Position numbers and translations under genes: made by a program. 64,000 nucleotides of DNA from Alphaproteobacteria bacterium (GTDB taxonomy: Bacteria > Pseudomonadota > Alphaproteobacteria > Rhizobiales > Rhizobiaceae). The stretch spans positions 1-64,000 of the forward strand of contig JAHJHT010000007.1 of the NCBI GenBank assembly GCA_018823835.1. The letters are read 5' to 3'. Below are positions 27,013 to 35,622 of the stretch, in pieces. The notes under the pieces are model-generated. The model ran no database searches, was not told the origin of the DNA, and was given only the letters and a program-made list of their open reading frames with translations. Position 1 is the first letter of the stretch. Each line of letters starts with the position of its first letter.

Positions 27013-27987
27013 TCAGCCGCGACGCATGCGCGCCGGCGGCTGGCCGAAGGCGCGCGAGAAGGCGCGCGAAAAGGCCGCCGCCGATGAAAAGCCGGTGCGG
27101 CCGGCGATGTCGGCCATCGGCTCTGCTGTGTCGAGCACGAGGCGGCGGGCCGCGTTCAACCTGAGGCGCAGATAGTAGGCGCCCGGCGTCTCGCCAATGG
27201 CGCGGGAAAACGTCTTCTCCAGGGTTCTCGCCGTCACCCCGGTGCGGCGCGCGATGGCGGCCACCGTGAGGGGCCGGTCGACATGCGATTCCATCAGGCG
27301 GATGGCGCCGGCAAGCCGCGGGTCGAAGCCGTCGAGGCGGCCGAGCGAGACGAGCGGCTGTGCGTCGGTGGCGGCGCGCGCCTGGTCGTAGATAAAGACG
27401 CTGGCGACATCGAGCGCCACCGCCATGCCGAGGCGGGCGCGCACCAGATGCAGCATCAGGTCAAAGGTCGGCGAGGCGCCACCGGCGGTGAACACCGGCC
27501 CGTCGATGACATAGCGGTCGGGGCGGATGTCGGCGCCGGGAAAGGCAGCGGCGAAATCCTCCAGATCCTCCCAGTGCGTCGTCGCGGCACGCCCCTCGAG
27601 CAGGCCGGCGCGTCCGAGCAGCCACGTACCGGCCTCGATGCCGCCGACGGCGCGCGTTGCTCTTGCGGCCCGGCGAAAACCTGCAACGAGGGCCGCCGTT
27701 TCGTAGCGCGTGCCGAAGCCGCCGATGGCGATCAGCACATCGGTCTTCTGTGTCGCGTCGAAGCGACCAGACACCGCGATCGGCAGGCCGGAGGTGGTGA
27801 CGGCCGGCTGGCCGTCGGCCGAAACGAGCTGCCAGTCGAACATGGTGGCGCCGGCAATGCGGTTCGCCGCGCGCAGCGGATCGACCGCGGAGGCGACGCA
27901 CATGATCGAGGCGCCGGAAAACACCAGCAGCGTCACCCTGAGCGCTGTATCGTCGGAGCGGAAGATTGACGTGGCTTCGCTTTTCAT
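27013..27987 (-). CDS. GlxA/CdhR-type transcriptional regulator (DJ-1/PfpI plus AraC HTH)
   Basis: The 324-aa protein has an N-terminal DJ-1/PfpI-like amidotransferase-fold domain (about 16-190, VTLLVFSGASIMCVAS and GGIEAGTWLLGRAGLL) and a C-terminal AraC helix-turn-helix (about 225-320, with GFSSAAAFSRAFSRAFGQPP). In pseudomonads CdhR and GbdR of this layout sense carnitine-derived compounds and activate carnitine catabolism. It is divergent to the carnitine operon with a 159-bp gap, so it is the likely activator. The ATG at 27987 replaces the 612-aa ORF, whose first half is the shadow of the BKACE gene. Confidence 0.88.
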   Translation of the reverse strand: MKSEATSIFRSDDTALRVTLLVFSGASIMCVASAVDPLRAANRIAGATMFDWQLVSADGQPAVTTSGLPIAVSGRFDATQKTDVLIAIGGFGTRYETAALVAGFRRAARATRAVGGIEAGTWLLGRAGLLEGRAATTHWEDLEDFAAAFPGADIRPDRYVIDGPVFTAGGASPTFDLMLHLVRARLGMAVALDVASVFIYDQARAATDAQPLVSLGRLDGFDPRLAGAIRLMESHVDRPLTVAAIARRTGVTARTLEKTFSRAIGETPGAYYLRLRLNAARRLVLDTAEPMADIAGRTGFSSAAAFSRAFSRAFGQPPARMRRG

Positions 27988-28146
27988 CAAGTTGAATTCG
28001 TAAAGTGTGAAGCGTGGCCGCGCAAGCCGGACGATGCTGCCGGCACAATCCACGGCCGTCCGAACTGTCCGCCCGCGCATGCCTCCTCCTCGACGGCAGG
28101 AGCTAGGGTTGGTAGGGGAAGGCGCCGGGAGCCAAGGGAGTTGCCG

Positions 28147-29058
28147 ATGCCGCTGACCATGAACCGCGAGGTCTTCATCACCTGTGCCGTGACCGGCTCG
28201 GGCGGGACGCAGGACCGCAGCCCGCATGTGCCGCGTTCGCCGAAGCAGATCGCCGATTCGGCGATCGACGCAGCCAAGGCCGGTGCGGCCATCGTCCACT
28301 GCCATGTGCGCGATCCCGAGACCGGCAAGCCGCGCCGCGACGTCGCCCTCTACCGCGAGGTGACTGAACGCATCCGCGACGCCGATGTCGATGTCGTGTT
28401 GAACCTGACCGCCGGCATGGGCGGCGACATGGTGTTCGGCGACGTTGAAAGCCCGTTGCCGCTGAAAGCGCAGGGCACCGACATGGCGGGCGCGTCCGAG
28501 CGCGTCGAGCATGTGCGCCAGTGCCGGCCGGAGATCTGCACGCTCGATTGCGGCACAATGAACTTCAACGAGGCCGACTACGTGATGACCAACACGCCCG
28601 GCATGCTGCGCGCCATGGGCCGCATGATGACCGAGATGGGCGTGAAGCCGGAGATCGAGGCCTTCGACACCGGCCACCTGTGGTTCGCCAAGCAGCTGGT
28701 CGAGGAGGGCGTGCTGGCGCCCGACGCGCTGGTGCAGCTCTGCATGGGCGTGCCGTGGGGCGCGCCGGACGACCTCAACACCTTCATGGCGATGGTCAAC
28801 AACGTGCCGTCGGACTGGAACTGGTCGGCCTTCTCGATCGGCCGCAACCAAATGGCCTATGTTGCGGCCGCGGTGCTCGCCGGCGGCAATTGCCGCGTCG
28901 GTCTTGAGGACAATCTGTGGCTCGACAAGGGCATGCTGGCAACCAACGCCCAGCTGGTCGACCGTGCGGTCGGCATCGTCGAGAATATGGGCGCCAGGGT
29001 GCTCGGTCCCGAAGAGGTCCGCAAGAAGCTGAACCTGACCAAGCGGGCGCCGATCTGA
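28147..29058 (+). CDS. BKACE-family enzyme, dehydrocarnitine cleavage (DUF849)
   Basis: The 303-aa protein has the beta-keto acid cleavage pattern: VFITCAVTGSGG at the start, AGAAIVHCHVRDPETG with zinc-binding His residues, and the C-terminal GGNCRVGLEDNLWLDKG. In carnitine catabolism this family converts 3-dehydrocarnitine plus acetyl-CoA into betainyl-CoA and acetoacetate. ATG 28147 follows AAGGGAG; the in-frame TTG at 28141 is too close to it. It is the first gene of the operon that includes L-carnitine dehydrogenase. Confidence 0.9.
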   Translation: MPLTMNREVFITCAVTGSGGTQDRSPHVPRSPKQIADSAIDAAKAGAAIVHCHVRDPETGKPRRDVALYREVTERIRDADVDVVLNLTAGMGGDMVFGDVESPLPLKAQGTDMAGASERVEHVRQCRPEICTLDCGTMNFNEADYVMTNTPGMLRAMGRMMTEMGVKPEIEAFDTGHLWFAKQLVEEGVLAPDALVQLCMGVPWGAPDDLNTFMAMVNNVPSDWNWSAFSIGRNQMAYVAAAVLAGGNCRVGLEDNLWLDKGMLATNAQLVDRAVGIVENMGARVLGPEEVRKKLNLTKRAPI

Positions 29059-29084
29059 CGCCAGGCCGCAGGGAGGAGGAAGCC

Positions 29085-29708
29085 ATGGAAACCGTGAAGT
29101 TCACCGCGATGAAGGACGGCGACCGCGAGGACTACGCCTTCCTGACCGAGCATGAGATCGCCTATGCGGAGAAGACAGCCGACCGGCTGCTCGACACGCT
29201 GGTGCAGCTCGACGAGGGCCTGTCCGGCTACAAGATCACGCGGCTCGGCCATTCGCTGCAGGCGGCGACACGCGCCTGGCGCGATGGCGCCGATTCCGAC
29301 TGGATCGCCTGCGCCCTGCTGCACGACATTGGCGACATCTACGCGCCCTACAACCATGACGAATATGCCGCTGCGATCCTGAGGCCCTTCGTGCGCGAGC
29401 AGTGCACATGGGTGGTCGAAAAGCATGGCGACTTCCAGCGCCTCTATTACGCGCATCACACCGGCGGCAACCCGCATGCGCGCGACCGCTTCGCCGGCCA
29501 TCCCTATTTCGACGACTGCGACCGGTTCTGCGAGCGATGGGACCAGTCGAGCTTCGACCCCGACTACGACACGTTGCCGCTCGAGACCTTCCGGCCCTCC
29601 GTGCTGGAGGTCTTTGCGCGCAAGGCCTACGACCCGGCGGTGATCCGGGCGGGCGACCGCGTGCCGCTCACCAATCCTGAAACAGCCAGACAAAGAGCTT
29701 CGACATGA
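29085..29708 (+). CDS. HD-domain protein, PhnZ-like diiron oxygenase candidate
   Basis: This 207-aa protein has GHSLQ (His56), LLHDIGD (His80, Asp81), His91, His114 in VVEKH, and a late ERWDQ (Asp153). This order and spacing mirror the H...HD...H...H...D metal ligands of PhnZ-like mixed-valent diiron oxygenases, including the 24-residue gap between the first His and the HD pair and the RWD segment. A Tyr-x-x-Glu pair used by PhnZ near its active site is not conserved. It starts behind GGGAGGAGGA, 26 bases after BKACE, and overlaps L-carnitine dehydrogenase by ATGA. A simple HD phosphohydrolase is the alternative. Operons of this kind usually have a betainyl-CoA thioesterase here instead. Confidence 0.75.
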   Translation: METVKFTAMKDGDREDYAFLTEHEIAYAEKTADRLLDTLVQLDEGLSGYKITRLGHSLQAATRAWRDGADSDWIACALLHDIGDIYAPYNHDEYAAAILRPFVREQCTWVVEKHGDFQRLYYAHHTGGNPHARDRFAGHPYFDDCDRFCERWDQSSFDPDYDTLPLETFRPSVLEVFARKAYDPAVIRAGDRVPLTNPETARQRAST

Positions 29709-30796
29709 GCATCATCGAAAAGGCCGCGGCCATCGGCGGCGGGGTCATCGGCGCGGGCTGGGTCGCAAGGCTCCTGCTCAACGGCATCGACGTGGCGATC
29801 TACGATCCGGACCCCGAGGCAGACCGCAAGGTCGCCGAGGTGATGAAGGGCGCGCGCCGCGCCTACAAGCAGATGGTGCCCGGCGGCCTGCCGAAGGAAG
29901 GCAAGCTGACCTTCGCCAAGACCATTGCCGAAGCGGTGAAGGATGCCGACTTCATCCAGGAAAGCGTGCCCGAGCGGCTCGACCTCAAGCACAAGGTACT
30001 GGCTGAGATCGACGCGCATGCGCCGGCCAATGCCATCATCGGCTCGTCGACATCGGGCATACTGCCGTCCGACATGCAGGTGGCGATGAAGCGCCACCCG
30101 GAGCGGCTGGTCGTCGGCCATCCGTTCAACCCTGTCTACCTGCTGCCGCTGGTCGAGATCGTCGGCGGCAAGGAGACGTTTCCCGAGGCTGTCGAGGTTG
30201 CGCGGGAAATCTACGAATCGATCGGCATGAAGCCGGTGGTCATCCGCAAGGAGATCGAGGCCTTCGTCGGCGACCGCCTGCTCGAGGCGGCCTGGCGCGA
30301 GGCGCTCTGGCTGGTCAAGGACGACATCGTCACCGTCGAGGAACTCGATGACATCATGCGCTATTCCTTCGGCATCCGCTGGGCGCAGATGGGCATGTTC
30401 CAGGTCTATCGCGTCGCTGGCGGCGAAGCCGGCATGCGCCACTTCATGGCGCAGTTCGGTCCGTGCCTGAAATGGCCGTGGACCAAGCTGATGGACGTGC
30501 CGGAGCTGACCGACGAGCTGGTCGACAAGATCGCCGAGCAGTCCGACGCGCAGGCGCACGGCCTGTCGATCCGCCAGCTCGAGCGCATCCGCGACGACAA
30601 TCTGGTCGCCATCATGGAAGCGCTGTCGAAGCAGAACAAGGGCAAGGGCTGGGGCGCCGGCGCGCTGCACAACGACTACACCAAGCGCCTCGCCAAGCTG
30701 GCGTCGAACAAGCCGAAGGCTTCGAAGGCCGCCGTGAAGGCCAAGGCCGAAAAGCCGGTCAAGAAGGCCAAGACGCCAAAGAAAAAGAAGGGCTGA
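29705..30796 (+). CDS. L-carnitine dehydrogenase
   Basis: The 363-aa protein belongs to the 3-hydroxyacyl-CoA dehydrogenase fold: GGGVIGAGWVARLLLNGIDV at 11-30 binds NAD, ESVPERLDLKH and VGHPFNPVYLLPLVEIVGG are typical, and the WALFGIRWAQ-like segment FGIRWAQMGMFQVYRVAGG follows. It oxidises L-carnitine to 3-dehydrocarnitine, the substrate of the BKACE enzyme two genes upstream. Some rhizobial homologues carry a fused C-terminal thioesterase; here the protein instead ends in a Lys/Ala-rich tail of about 35 residues (from about 328). Confidence 0.9.
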   Translation: MSIIEKAAAIGGGVIGAGWVARLLLNGIDVAIYDPDPEADRKVAEVMKGARRAYKQMVPGGLPKEGKLTFAKTIAEAVKDADFIQESVPERLDLKHKVLAEIDAHAPANAIIGSSTSGILPSDMQVAMKRHPERLVVGHPFNPVYLLPLVEIVGGKETFPEAVEVAREIYESIGMKPVVIRKEIEAFVGDRLLEAAWREALWLVKDDIVTVEELDDIMRYSFGIRWAQMGMFQVYRVAGGEAGMRHFMAQFGPCLKWPWTKLMDVPELTDELVDKIAEQSDAQAHGLSIRQLERIRDDNLVAIMEALSKQNKGKGWGAGALHNDYTKRLAKLASNKPKASKAAVKAKAEKPVKKAKTPKKKKG

Positions 30797-30800
30797 GGCA

Positions 30801-31964
30801 ATGGATTTCGGCCTCACGGATGAACAGCGGCTGATCGTCGAGACGACGCGCGCCTTTGTCGAGAACGAGCTTTACCCGCACGAGGCGGAGGTTGAACGCA
30901 CCGGCCTGCTGCGCCCGGAACTGATTGCCGAGCTGAAGGCCAAGGCCATCGAGGCCGGGCTCTACGCCGCCAACATGCCGGAAGAGGTCGGCGGCGCGGG
31001 GCTCGATACCGTGACATGGCTGCTCTACGAGAAGGAACTCGGCCGCGCGAATTACGCGTTGCACTGGACCTGCGTGGCGCGCCCCTCGAACATCCTTTGC
31101 GCGGGCACCGAGGAGCAGCGCGAAAAGTACCTCTATCCATGCATCCGCGGCGAGAAGTCCGACTGCCTGGCGATGACCGAGCCAGGCGCCGGCTCGGACT
31201 TGCGCGGCATGAAGGCAACCGCCGTGCAGGATGGCGACGACTGGGTGCTGAACGGCACCAAGCATTTCATCAGCCATGCCGACATCGCCGATTTCGCCAT
31301 CGTCTTCATGGCCTCGGGCGAGGAGGAGACGCGGCGCGGCAAGCGCAAGAAGATCACCGCCTTCTTCGTCGACAAGGGCACCAAGGGCTTCAACGTGCGC
31401 GACGGCTACAGGAACGTCTCGCATCGCGGCTACACCAATTCGATACTCGAATTCGACGATTGCCGGCTGCCTTCAAGCCAGGTTCTGGGCGAAGTGCACA
31501 AGGGGTTCGAGGTCGCCAACAGCTGGCTCGGCGCGACCCGGCTGCAGGTCGGCGCGACCTGCCTCGGCCGGGCCGAGCGGGCGCTCGGCCACGCCATCGA
31601 CTACGCCGCGCAGCGCGAGCAGTTCGGCCAGAGCATCGGCAAGTTCCAGGGCGTATCCTTCAAGCTCGCCGACATGGCCGTCGAGCTGAAGGCTGCCGAG
31701 CTGATGATCCTCGAGGCGGCGTGGAAATACGATGCCGGCACCGTCACCGACCAGGACATGGCGATGGCCAAGCTGAAGGCTACCGAGATGCTCGCCTTCG
31801 TCGCCGACGAGGCGATCCAGATCCATGGCGGCATGGGGCTGATGGACGAGCTGCCGCTTGAGCGTATCTGGCGCGATGCGCGCGTCGAGCGCATCTGGGA
31901 AGGCACCAGCGAGATTCAGCGCCACATCATCTCGCGCGCGCTGCTTCGGGCGGTCGGAGGCTAA
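30801..31964 (+). CDS. Acyl-CoA dehydrogenase, possibly gamma-butyrobetainyl/crotonobetainyl-CoA type
   Basis: The 387-aa flavoprotein has CLAMTEPGAGSDLRGM, the C-terminal QIHGGMGLMDELPLERIWRDARVERIWEGTSEIQ and the catalytic-type Glu of WEGTSE. It starts 5 bases after carnitine dehydrogenase and is followed by CoA-handling genes including CaiD. By context it would oxidise gamma-butyrobetainyl-CoA to crotonobetainyl-CoA, feeding CaiD. The substrate is inference; the family is clear. Confidence 0.87.
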   Translation: MDFGLTDEQRLIVETTRAFVENELYPHEAEVERTGLLRPELIAELKAKAIEAGLYAANMPEEVGGAGLDTVTWLLYEKELGRANYALHWTCVARPSNILCAGTEEQREKYLYPCIRGEKSDCLAMTEPGAGSDLRGMKATAVQDGDDWVLNGTKHFISHADIADFAIVFMASGEEETRRGKRKKITAFFVDKGTKGFNVRDGYRNVSHRGYTNSILEFDDCRLPSSQVLGEVHKGFEVANSWLGATRLQVGATCLGRAERALGHAIDYAAQREQFGQSIGKFQGVSFKLADMAVELKAAELMILEAAWKYDAGTVTDQDMAMAKLKATEMLAFVADEAIQIHGGMGLMDELPLERIWRDARVERIWEGTSEIQRHIISRALLRAVGG

Positions 31965-31973
31965 GTCGCCGCA

Positions 31974-32711
31974 ATGCCACCCGCGCCGCTTCGCGAGACC
32001 GACCTCTACCCGCCCGTCAAGCTGATGCTCGAAGGGCAGGGCTATGTCGTCAAGAGCGAGATCGGGGCGGCCGACATCGTTGCGGTACGCGGCGACGAGG
32101 AGCCGGTCATCGTCGAGCTGAAGACGAAATTCTCGCTGTCGCTGTTCCACCAGGCGGTGCAGCGGCAGGCCCTGACGGACACTGTCTATGTCGCCGTGCC
32201 GCGCGGCGAGGGGAAGCCTTTCATGAGTTCGCTCGCCGGCAACACGGCGCTCTGCCGCCGCCTGGGGCTGGGGCTGATCACGGTGCGCATGAGGGACGGT
32301 TTCGTCGAGATCCATTGCGATCCGGCAGCCTACAGACCGCGCCAGTCGAAGCCGCGCAAGGCGCGGCTGCTGCGCGAATTCGCCCGCCGCGTCGGCGACC
32401 CCAACAATGGCGGGGCGACGCGCGTCGGCCTGGTCACGGCCTACCGGCAGGACGCGCTGCTCTGCCTCAAGGTCCTGGAAGCGAGCGGCCCGACAAAGGC
32501 CGCGGAAGTGGCGCGGCAGGCGCGCGTAAAGCATGCCCGCCGCCTGATGGCAGACGATCATTACGGCTGGTTCGAGCGCGTCGCGACCGGCATCTACGAC
32601 CTGACGCCGAAGGGCCGCATTGCCGTCACCGACTATGCGGCCGAACTCGAACGGCTCGACGCGGCGATCGAGCAGGCAACCGGCAACGACGGGACAGTGG
32701 ACTTCAGATGA
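31974..32711 (+). CDS. DUF2161 protein with PD-(D/E)XK nuclease-like N-terminus
   Basis: The 245-aa protein starts with a region carrying GAADIVAV, then EPVIVELKTK, which fit the D...ExK catalytic pattern of PD-(D/E)XK nucleases. The second half resembles the DUF2161 family. There is no transport or CoA-binding motif. It sits in the carnitine operon: 10 bases after the dehydrogenase stop and overlapping the acyl-CoA synthetase by ATGA, so it is co-translated with metabolic genes although no link is known. Whether it is an active nuclease is not known. Confidence 0.78.
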   Translation: MPPAPLRETDLYPPVKLMLEGQGYVVKSEIGAADIVAVRGDEEPVIVELKTKFSLSLFHQAVQRQALTDTVYVAVPRGEGKPFMSSLAGNTALCRRLGLGLITVRMRDGFVEIHCDPAAYRPRQSKPRKARLLREFARRVGDPNNGGATRVGLVTAYRQDALLCLKVLEASGPTKAAEVARQARVKHARRLMADDHYGWFERVATGIYDLTPKGRIAVTDYAAELERLDAAIEQATGNDGTVDFR

Positions 32712-34825
32712 GCGGTACGCGCGACATTTCCCGGCTCTTGCGGCCGAAATCCATTGCCGTCATCGGCGGCGGCTTCTTCGCGCCCAATGTCGTCAAGCAA
32801 TGCATCAAGATGGGCTTTGCCGGCCACATATGGCCGGTGCACCCGACGAAATCCGAGATCGAGGGCGTGGCGACCTTCGCTACGGTGGATGCGCTGCCCG
32901 GCGCGCCCGACGCAACCTTCATCGGCGTCAACCGGCACCTCACCATCGATATCGTGCGCTCGCTTGCCGAGCGCGGCGCCGGCGGCGCGATCTGCTTTGC
33001 CTCAGGCTTCCTCGAGGCCGGCGCCGATGATGCCGACGGGGCGCGGCTGCAGCAGGAACTGGTCAAGGCGGCCGGCGACATGCCGGTCATCGGGCCAAAC
33101 TGCTACGGGCTGATCAATTATGCCGACGGCGCCCTGCTCTGGCCGGACCAGCATGGCGGCCGGCGGCTTGCGCCCGGCGAGCGCGGCGTTGCCATCATCA
33201 CCCAGTCGTCGAACATCGCCTGCAACTTCACCATGCAGACGCGCGGCCTGCCGGTCGCTTTCCTGATGACGGCCGGCAACCAGGCGCAAACCGGCCTGTC
33301 GGAAATGGCGCTCGGGCTGATCGAGGACGAGCGCGTCTCGGCGCTCGGGCTGCACATCGAGGGTTTCGATTCCGTTGCCGGATTCGAGCGGCTGGCGGCG
33401 CGGGCGCGCGAACTGAAGAAGCCGATTGTCGCGATGAAGGTCGGCCGATCCGAGCAGGCGCGCACGGCGACGGTGTCGCATACGGCCTCGCTGGCCGGCT
33501 CCGACGCCGCTTCAGACGCTTTCCTGAAGCGTCTCGGCATCGCCCGCGTGGACGCCATCCCATCCTTCCTCGAGACCTTGAAGCTGCTGCATGTCGTCGG
33601 CCCGCTTTCCGGCCCGAAACTGTCCTCGATGAGCTGCTCGGGCGGCGAGGCGTCGGTGATGGCCGACAGCGCCGAGGGGCGGCGTGTCGGCTTTCCGAAG
33701 CTCGAGGCGGCGCACCACGCCCGCGTGAGGTCGACTCTGGGGCCTCTGGTGACCATCGCCAACCCGCTCGACTACCACACCTTCATCTGGAACGACGTGC
33801 CGGCGATGACCAAGGCCTTTTCGGCGATGGCGTCCGGCGGCTTCGACCTCAACATGCTGGTGCTCGATTTTCCGCGCTCGGACCGCTGCTCGGATGCCGA
33901 CTGGTGGGGGGCGGTGACAGCCTTCGAGGCGGCACTTTCGGCCAATGGCGCGCGCGGCGCCATCGTCGCCTCGATGGGCGAGAACCTTGCGGAAGCCTAT
34001 GCCGAGGGCCTGGTCGCAAAGGGCATCGTGCCGCTGCACGGCATTGTCGAGGCTTTCGACGCGGCCGAAGCCGCGTCCTTCATCGGCGAGGCCTGGGCGA
34101 AGGCCGACCGCGCCCCGGCCTCACCCTTGTGGAATGGTCGTATCGAAGGTTCCAATGGGGGAACTGACCAGCCGACACTGCCTGCCCGCCCCACCGAAGC
34201 CGCCGCCAAGGCGATGCTTGCCGGTTTAGGGTTGCCTGTACCGAAGGGCATCGAGGCCGGCTCCACCGACGAGGCGGTGGCCGCGGCGCACGAACTCGGC
34301 TTTCCGGTCGCCGTCAAGGCGCTCGGCCTGGCGCACAAGAGCGAGGCCGGAGCTGTCAGGCTGCATTTGCGCGACGAGGCGGCTGTTCGCGAGGCGGCAC
34401 ATGGCCTGATAGGGCTCGGCAGCGGGCTCTATGTCGAGCGCATGATTGCCAATAGTGTGGCCGAATTGATCGTCGGCGTGACGCGCGATCCGGTGTTCGG
34501 ACCGGTGATGACGCTGGGCTCCGGCGGCGTGCTGGTCGAGCTGCTGCGCGACAGTGCGACACTGCTCCTGCCGGCAAGCCGCGCAGACATCGAAGCCACG
34601 CTGCGCGGCCTGAAGCTGTTTCCGCTGCTCGACGGCTATCGCGGTAGGCCGAAGGCGGATCTCGCCGCCACCATCGATGCGGTTGCGGGTATTTCCCGTT
34701 TCGTGCTTGCCCATGCAGATCGCATAGAGGAACTAGACATCAACCCGCTCATTGCGTGTGCTGAGGGCGAAGGCGCCTGGATCGCCGACGCGCTGCTGAT
34801 TTTCACGGAGAATGCCCATGACTGA
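32708..34825 (+). CDS. ADP/NDP-forming acyl-CoA synthetase (CoA ligase plus ATP-grasp)
   Basis: The 705-aa protein is a single-chain acetate-CoA-ligase-type enzyme: a CoA-binding domain (about 10-130, SIAVIGGGFFAPNVVKQC), a succinyl-CoA-synthetase-like domain with the phosphohistidine motif TVSHTASLAGSD (His258), and an ATP-grasp domain in the last 220 residues (LGSGGVLVELLRDSATLLLP). These enzymes couple NTP to thioester formation or the reverse. In this operon it would activate gamma-butyrobetaine or carnitine in place of the AMP-forming CaiC/BbuA-type ligase. Start by ATGA overlap with DUF2161. Substrate is inference. Confidence 0.85.
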   Translation: MSGTRDISRLLRPKSIAVIGGGFFAPNVVKQCIKMGFAGHIWPVHPTKSEIEGVATFATVDALPGAPDATFIGVNRHLTIDIVRSLAERGAGGAICFASGFLEAGADDADGARLQQELVKAAGDMPVIGPNCYGLINYADGALLWPDQHGGRRLAPGERGVAIITQSSNIACNFTMQTRGLPVAFLMTAGNQAQTGLSEMALGLIEDERVSALGLHIEGFDSVAGFERLAARARELKKPIVAMKVGRSEQARTATVSHTASLAGSDAASDAFLKRLGIARVDAIPSFLETLKLLHVVGPLSGPKLSSMSCSGGEASVMADSAEGRRVGFPKLEAAHHARVRSTLGPLVTIANPLDYHTFIWNDVPAMTKAFSAMASGGFDLNMLVLDFPRSDRCSDADWWGAVTAFEAALSANGARGAIVASMGENLAEAYAEGLVAKGIVPLHGIVEAFDAAEAASFIGEAWAKADRAPASPLWNGRIEGSNGGTDQPTLPARPTEAAAKAMLAGLGLPVPKGIEAGSTDEAVAAAHELGFPVAVKALGLAHKSEAGAVRLHLRDEAAVREAAHGLIGLGSGLYVERMIANSVAELIVGVTRDPVFGPVMTLGSGGVLVELLRDSATLLLPASRADIEATLRGLKLFPLLDGYRGRPKADLAATIDAVAGISRFVLAHADRIEELDINPLIACAEGEGAWIADALLIFTENAHD

Positions 34826-35600
34826 CGTCGTCAAAACCCGCCGCGAAGGCGGTATCCTCGAGGTCACGCTCGACCGGCCGAAGGCCAACGCCATCGACCT
34901 GCAGACCTCGCGGCTGATGGGCGAGACCTTCAAGGCGTTCCGCGACGACCCGGAGTTGCGGGTCGCCATCGTGAAGACGGCGGGAGACAAGTTCTTCTCG
35001 GCCGGATGGGACCTCAAGGCGGCGGCCGGCGGCGACGCGGTCGACGGCGATTACGGCGTCGGCGGCTTTGCAGGCCTGCAGGAACTGCGCGACATGAACA
35101 AGCCGGTGATCGCCTGCGTCAACGGCATGGCGGTCGGCGGCGGCTTCGAACTGGCGCTGTCCTGCGACCTGATCTATGCGGCCGACGATGCGAGCTTCGC
35201 GCTGCCGGAAATCCGCGCCGGAACGCTGGCCGACGCGGCGACGCTGAAGTTGCCGAAGCGCATTCCCTACCACGTCGCCATGGACATGCTGCTGACGGGA
35301 CGCTGGATGGACGTCGCCGAGGCGCATCGCTGGGGCCTGGTCAACGAGGTACTGCCGAAGGACAAGCTCGAGGAGCGCGTCTGGGAAGTTGCCCGACTGC
35401 TGGAATCGGGACCGCCGCTCGTCTTTGCCGCGATCAAGGAAGTGGCGCGGGCCGCCGAGGGCATGGCTTTCCAGGACGCGATGAACCGCATTACCAAGCG
35501 GCAGTTCCGCACCGTCGACGAACTGTACGGTTCCGAGGACGGCATGGAAGGCTTCCGCGCCTTCGCGGAAAAGCGAGACCCGGTCTGGAAGGGAAAGTGA
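34818..35600 (+). CDS. caiD: Carnitinyl-CoA dehydratase (enoyl-CoA hydratase family)
   Basis: The 260-aa crotonase has DRPKANAID, GDKFFSAGWDLKAAA, GGGFELALSCDL, FALPEIRAG with the catalytic Glu and the ending AFAEKRDPVWKGK, which closely follows E. coli CaiD from memory. It interconverts crotonobetainyl-CoA and L-carnitinyl-CoA. GGAG at 34807-34810 favours the ATG at 34818 over 34812, giving an 8-base overlap with the synthetase gene. Confidence 0.92.
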   Translation: MTDVVKTRREGGILEVTLDRPKANAIDLQTSRLMGETFKAFRDDPELRVAIVKTAGDKFFSAGWDLKAAAGGDAVDGDYGVGGFAGLQELRDMNKPVIACVNGMAVGGGFELALSCDLIYAADDASFALPEIRAGTLADAATLKLPKRIPYHVAMDMLLTGRWMDVAEAHRWGLVNEVLPKDKLEERVWEVARLLESGPPLVFAAIKEVARAAEGMAFQDAMNRITKRQFRTVDELYGSEDGMEGFRAFAEKRDPVWKGK

Positions 35601-35622
35601 AGGCCATGGCACAGGGGGCGTC

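Noticed and set aside
28191-28851. First half of the 612-aa minus-strand ORF as part of the GlxA-type regulator
   Set aside because: That part lies antisense to BKACE; the DJ-1 domain starts after the ATG at 27987.
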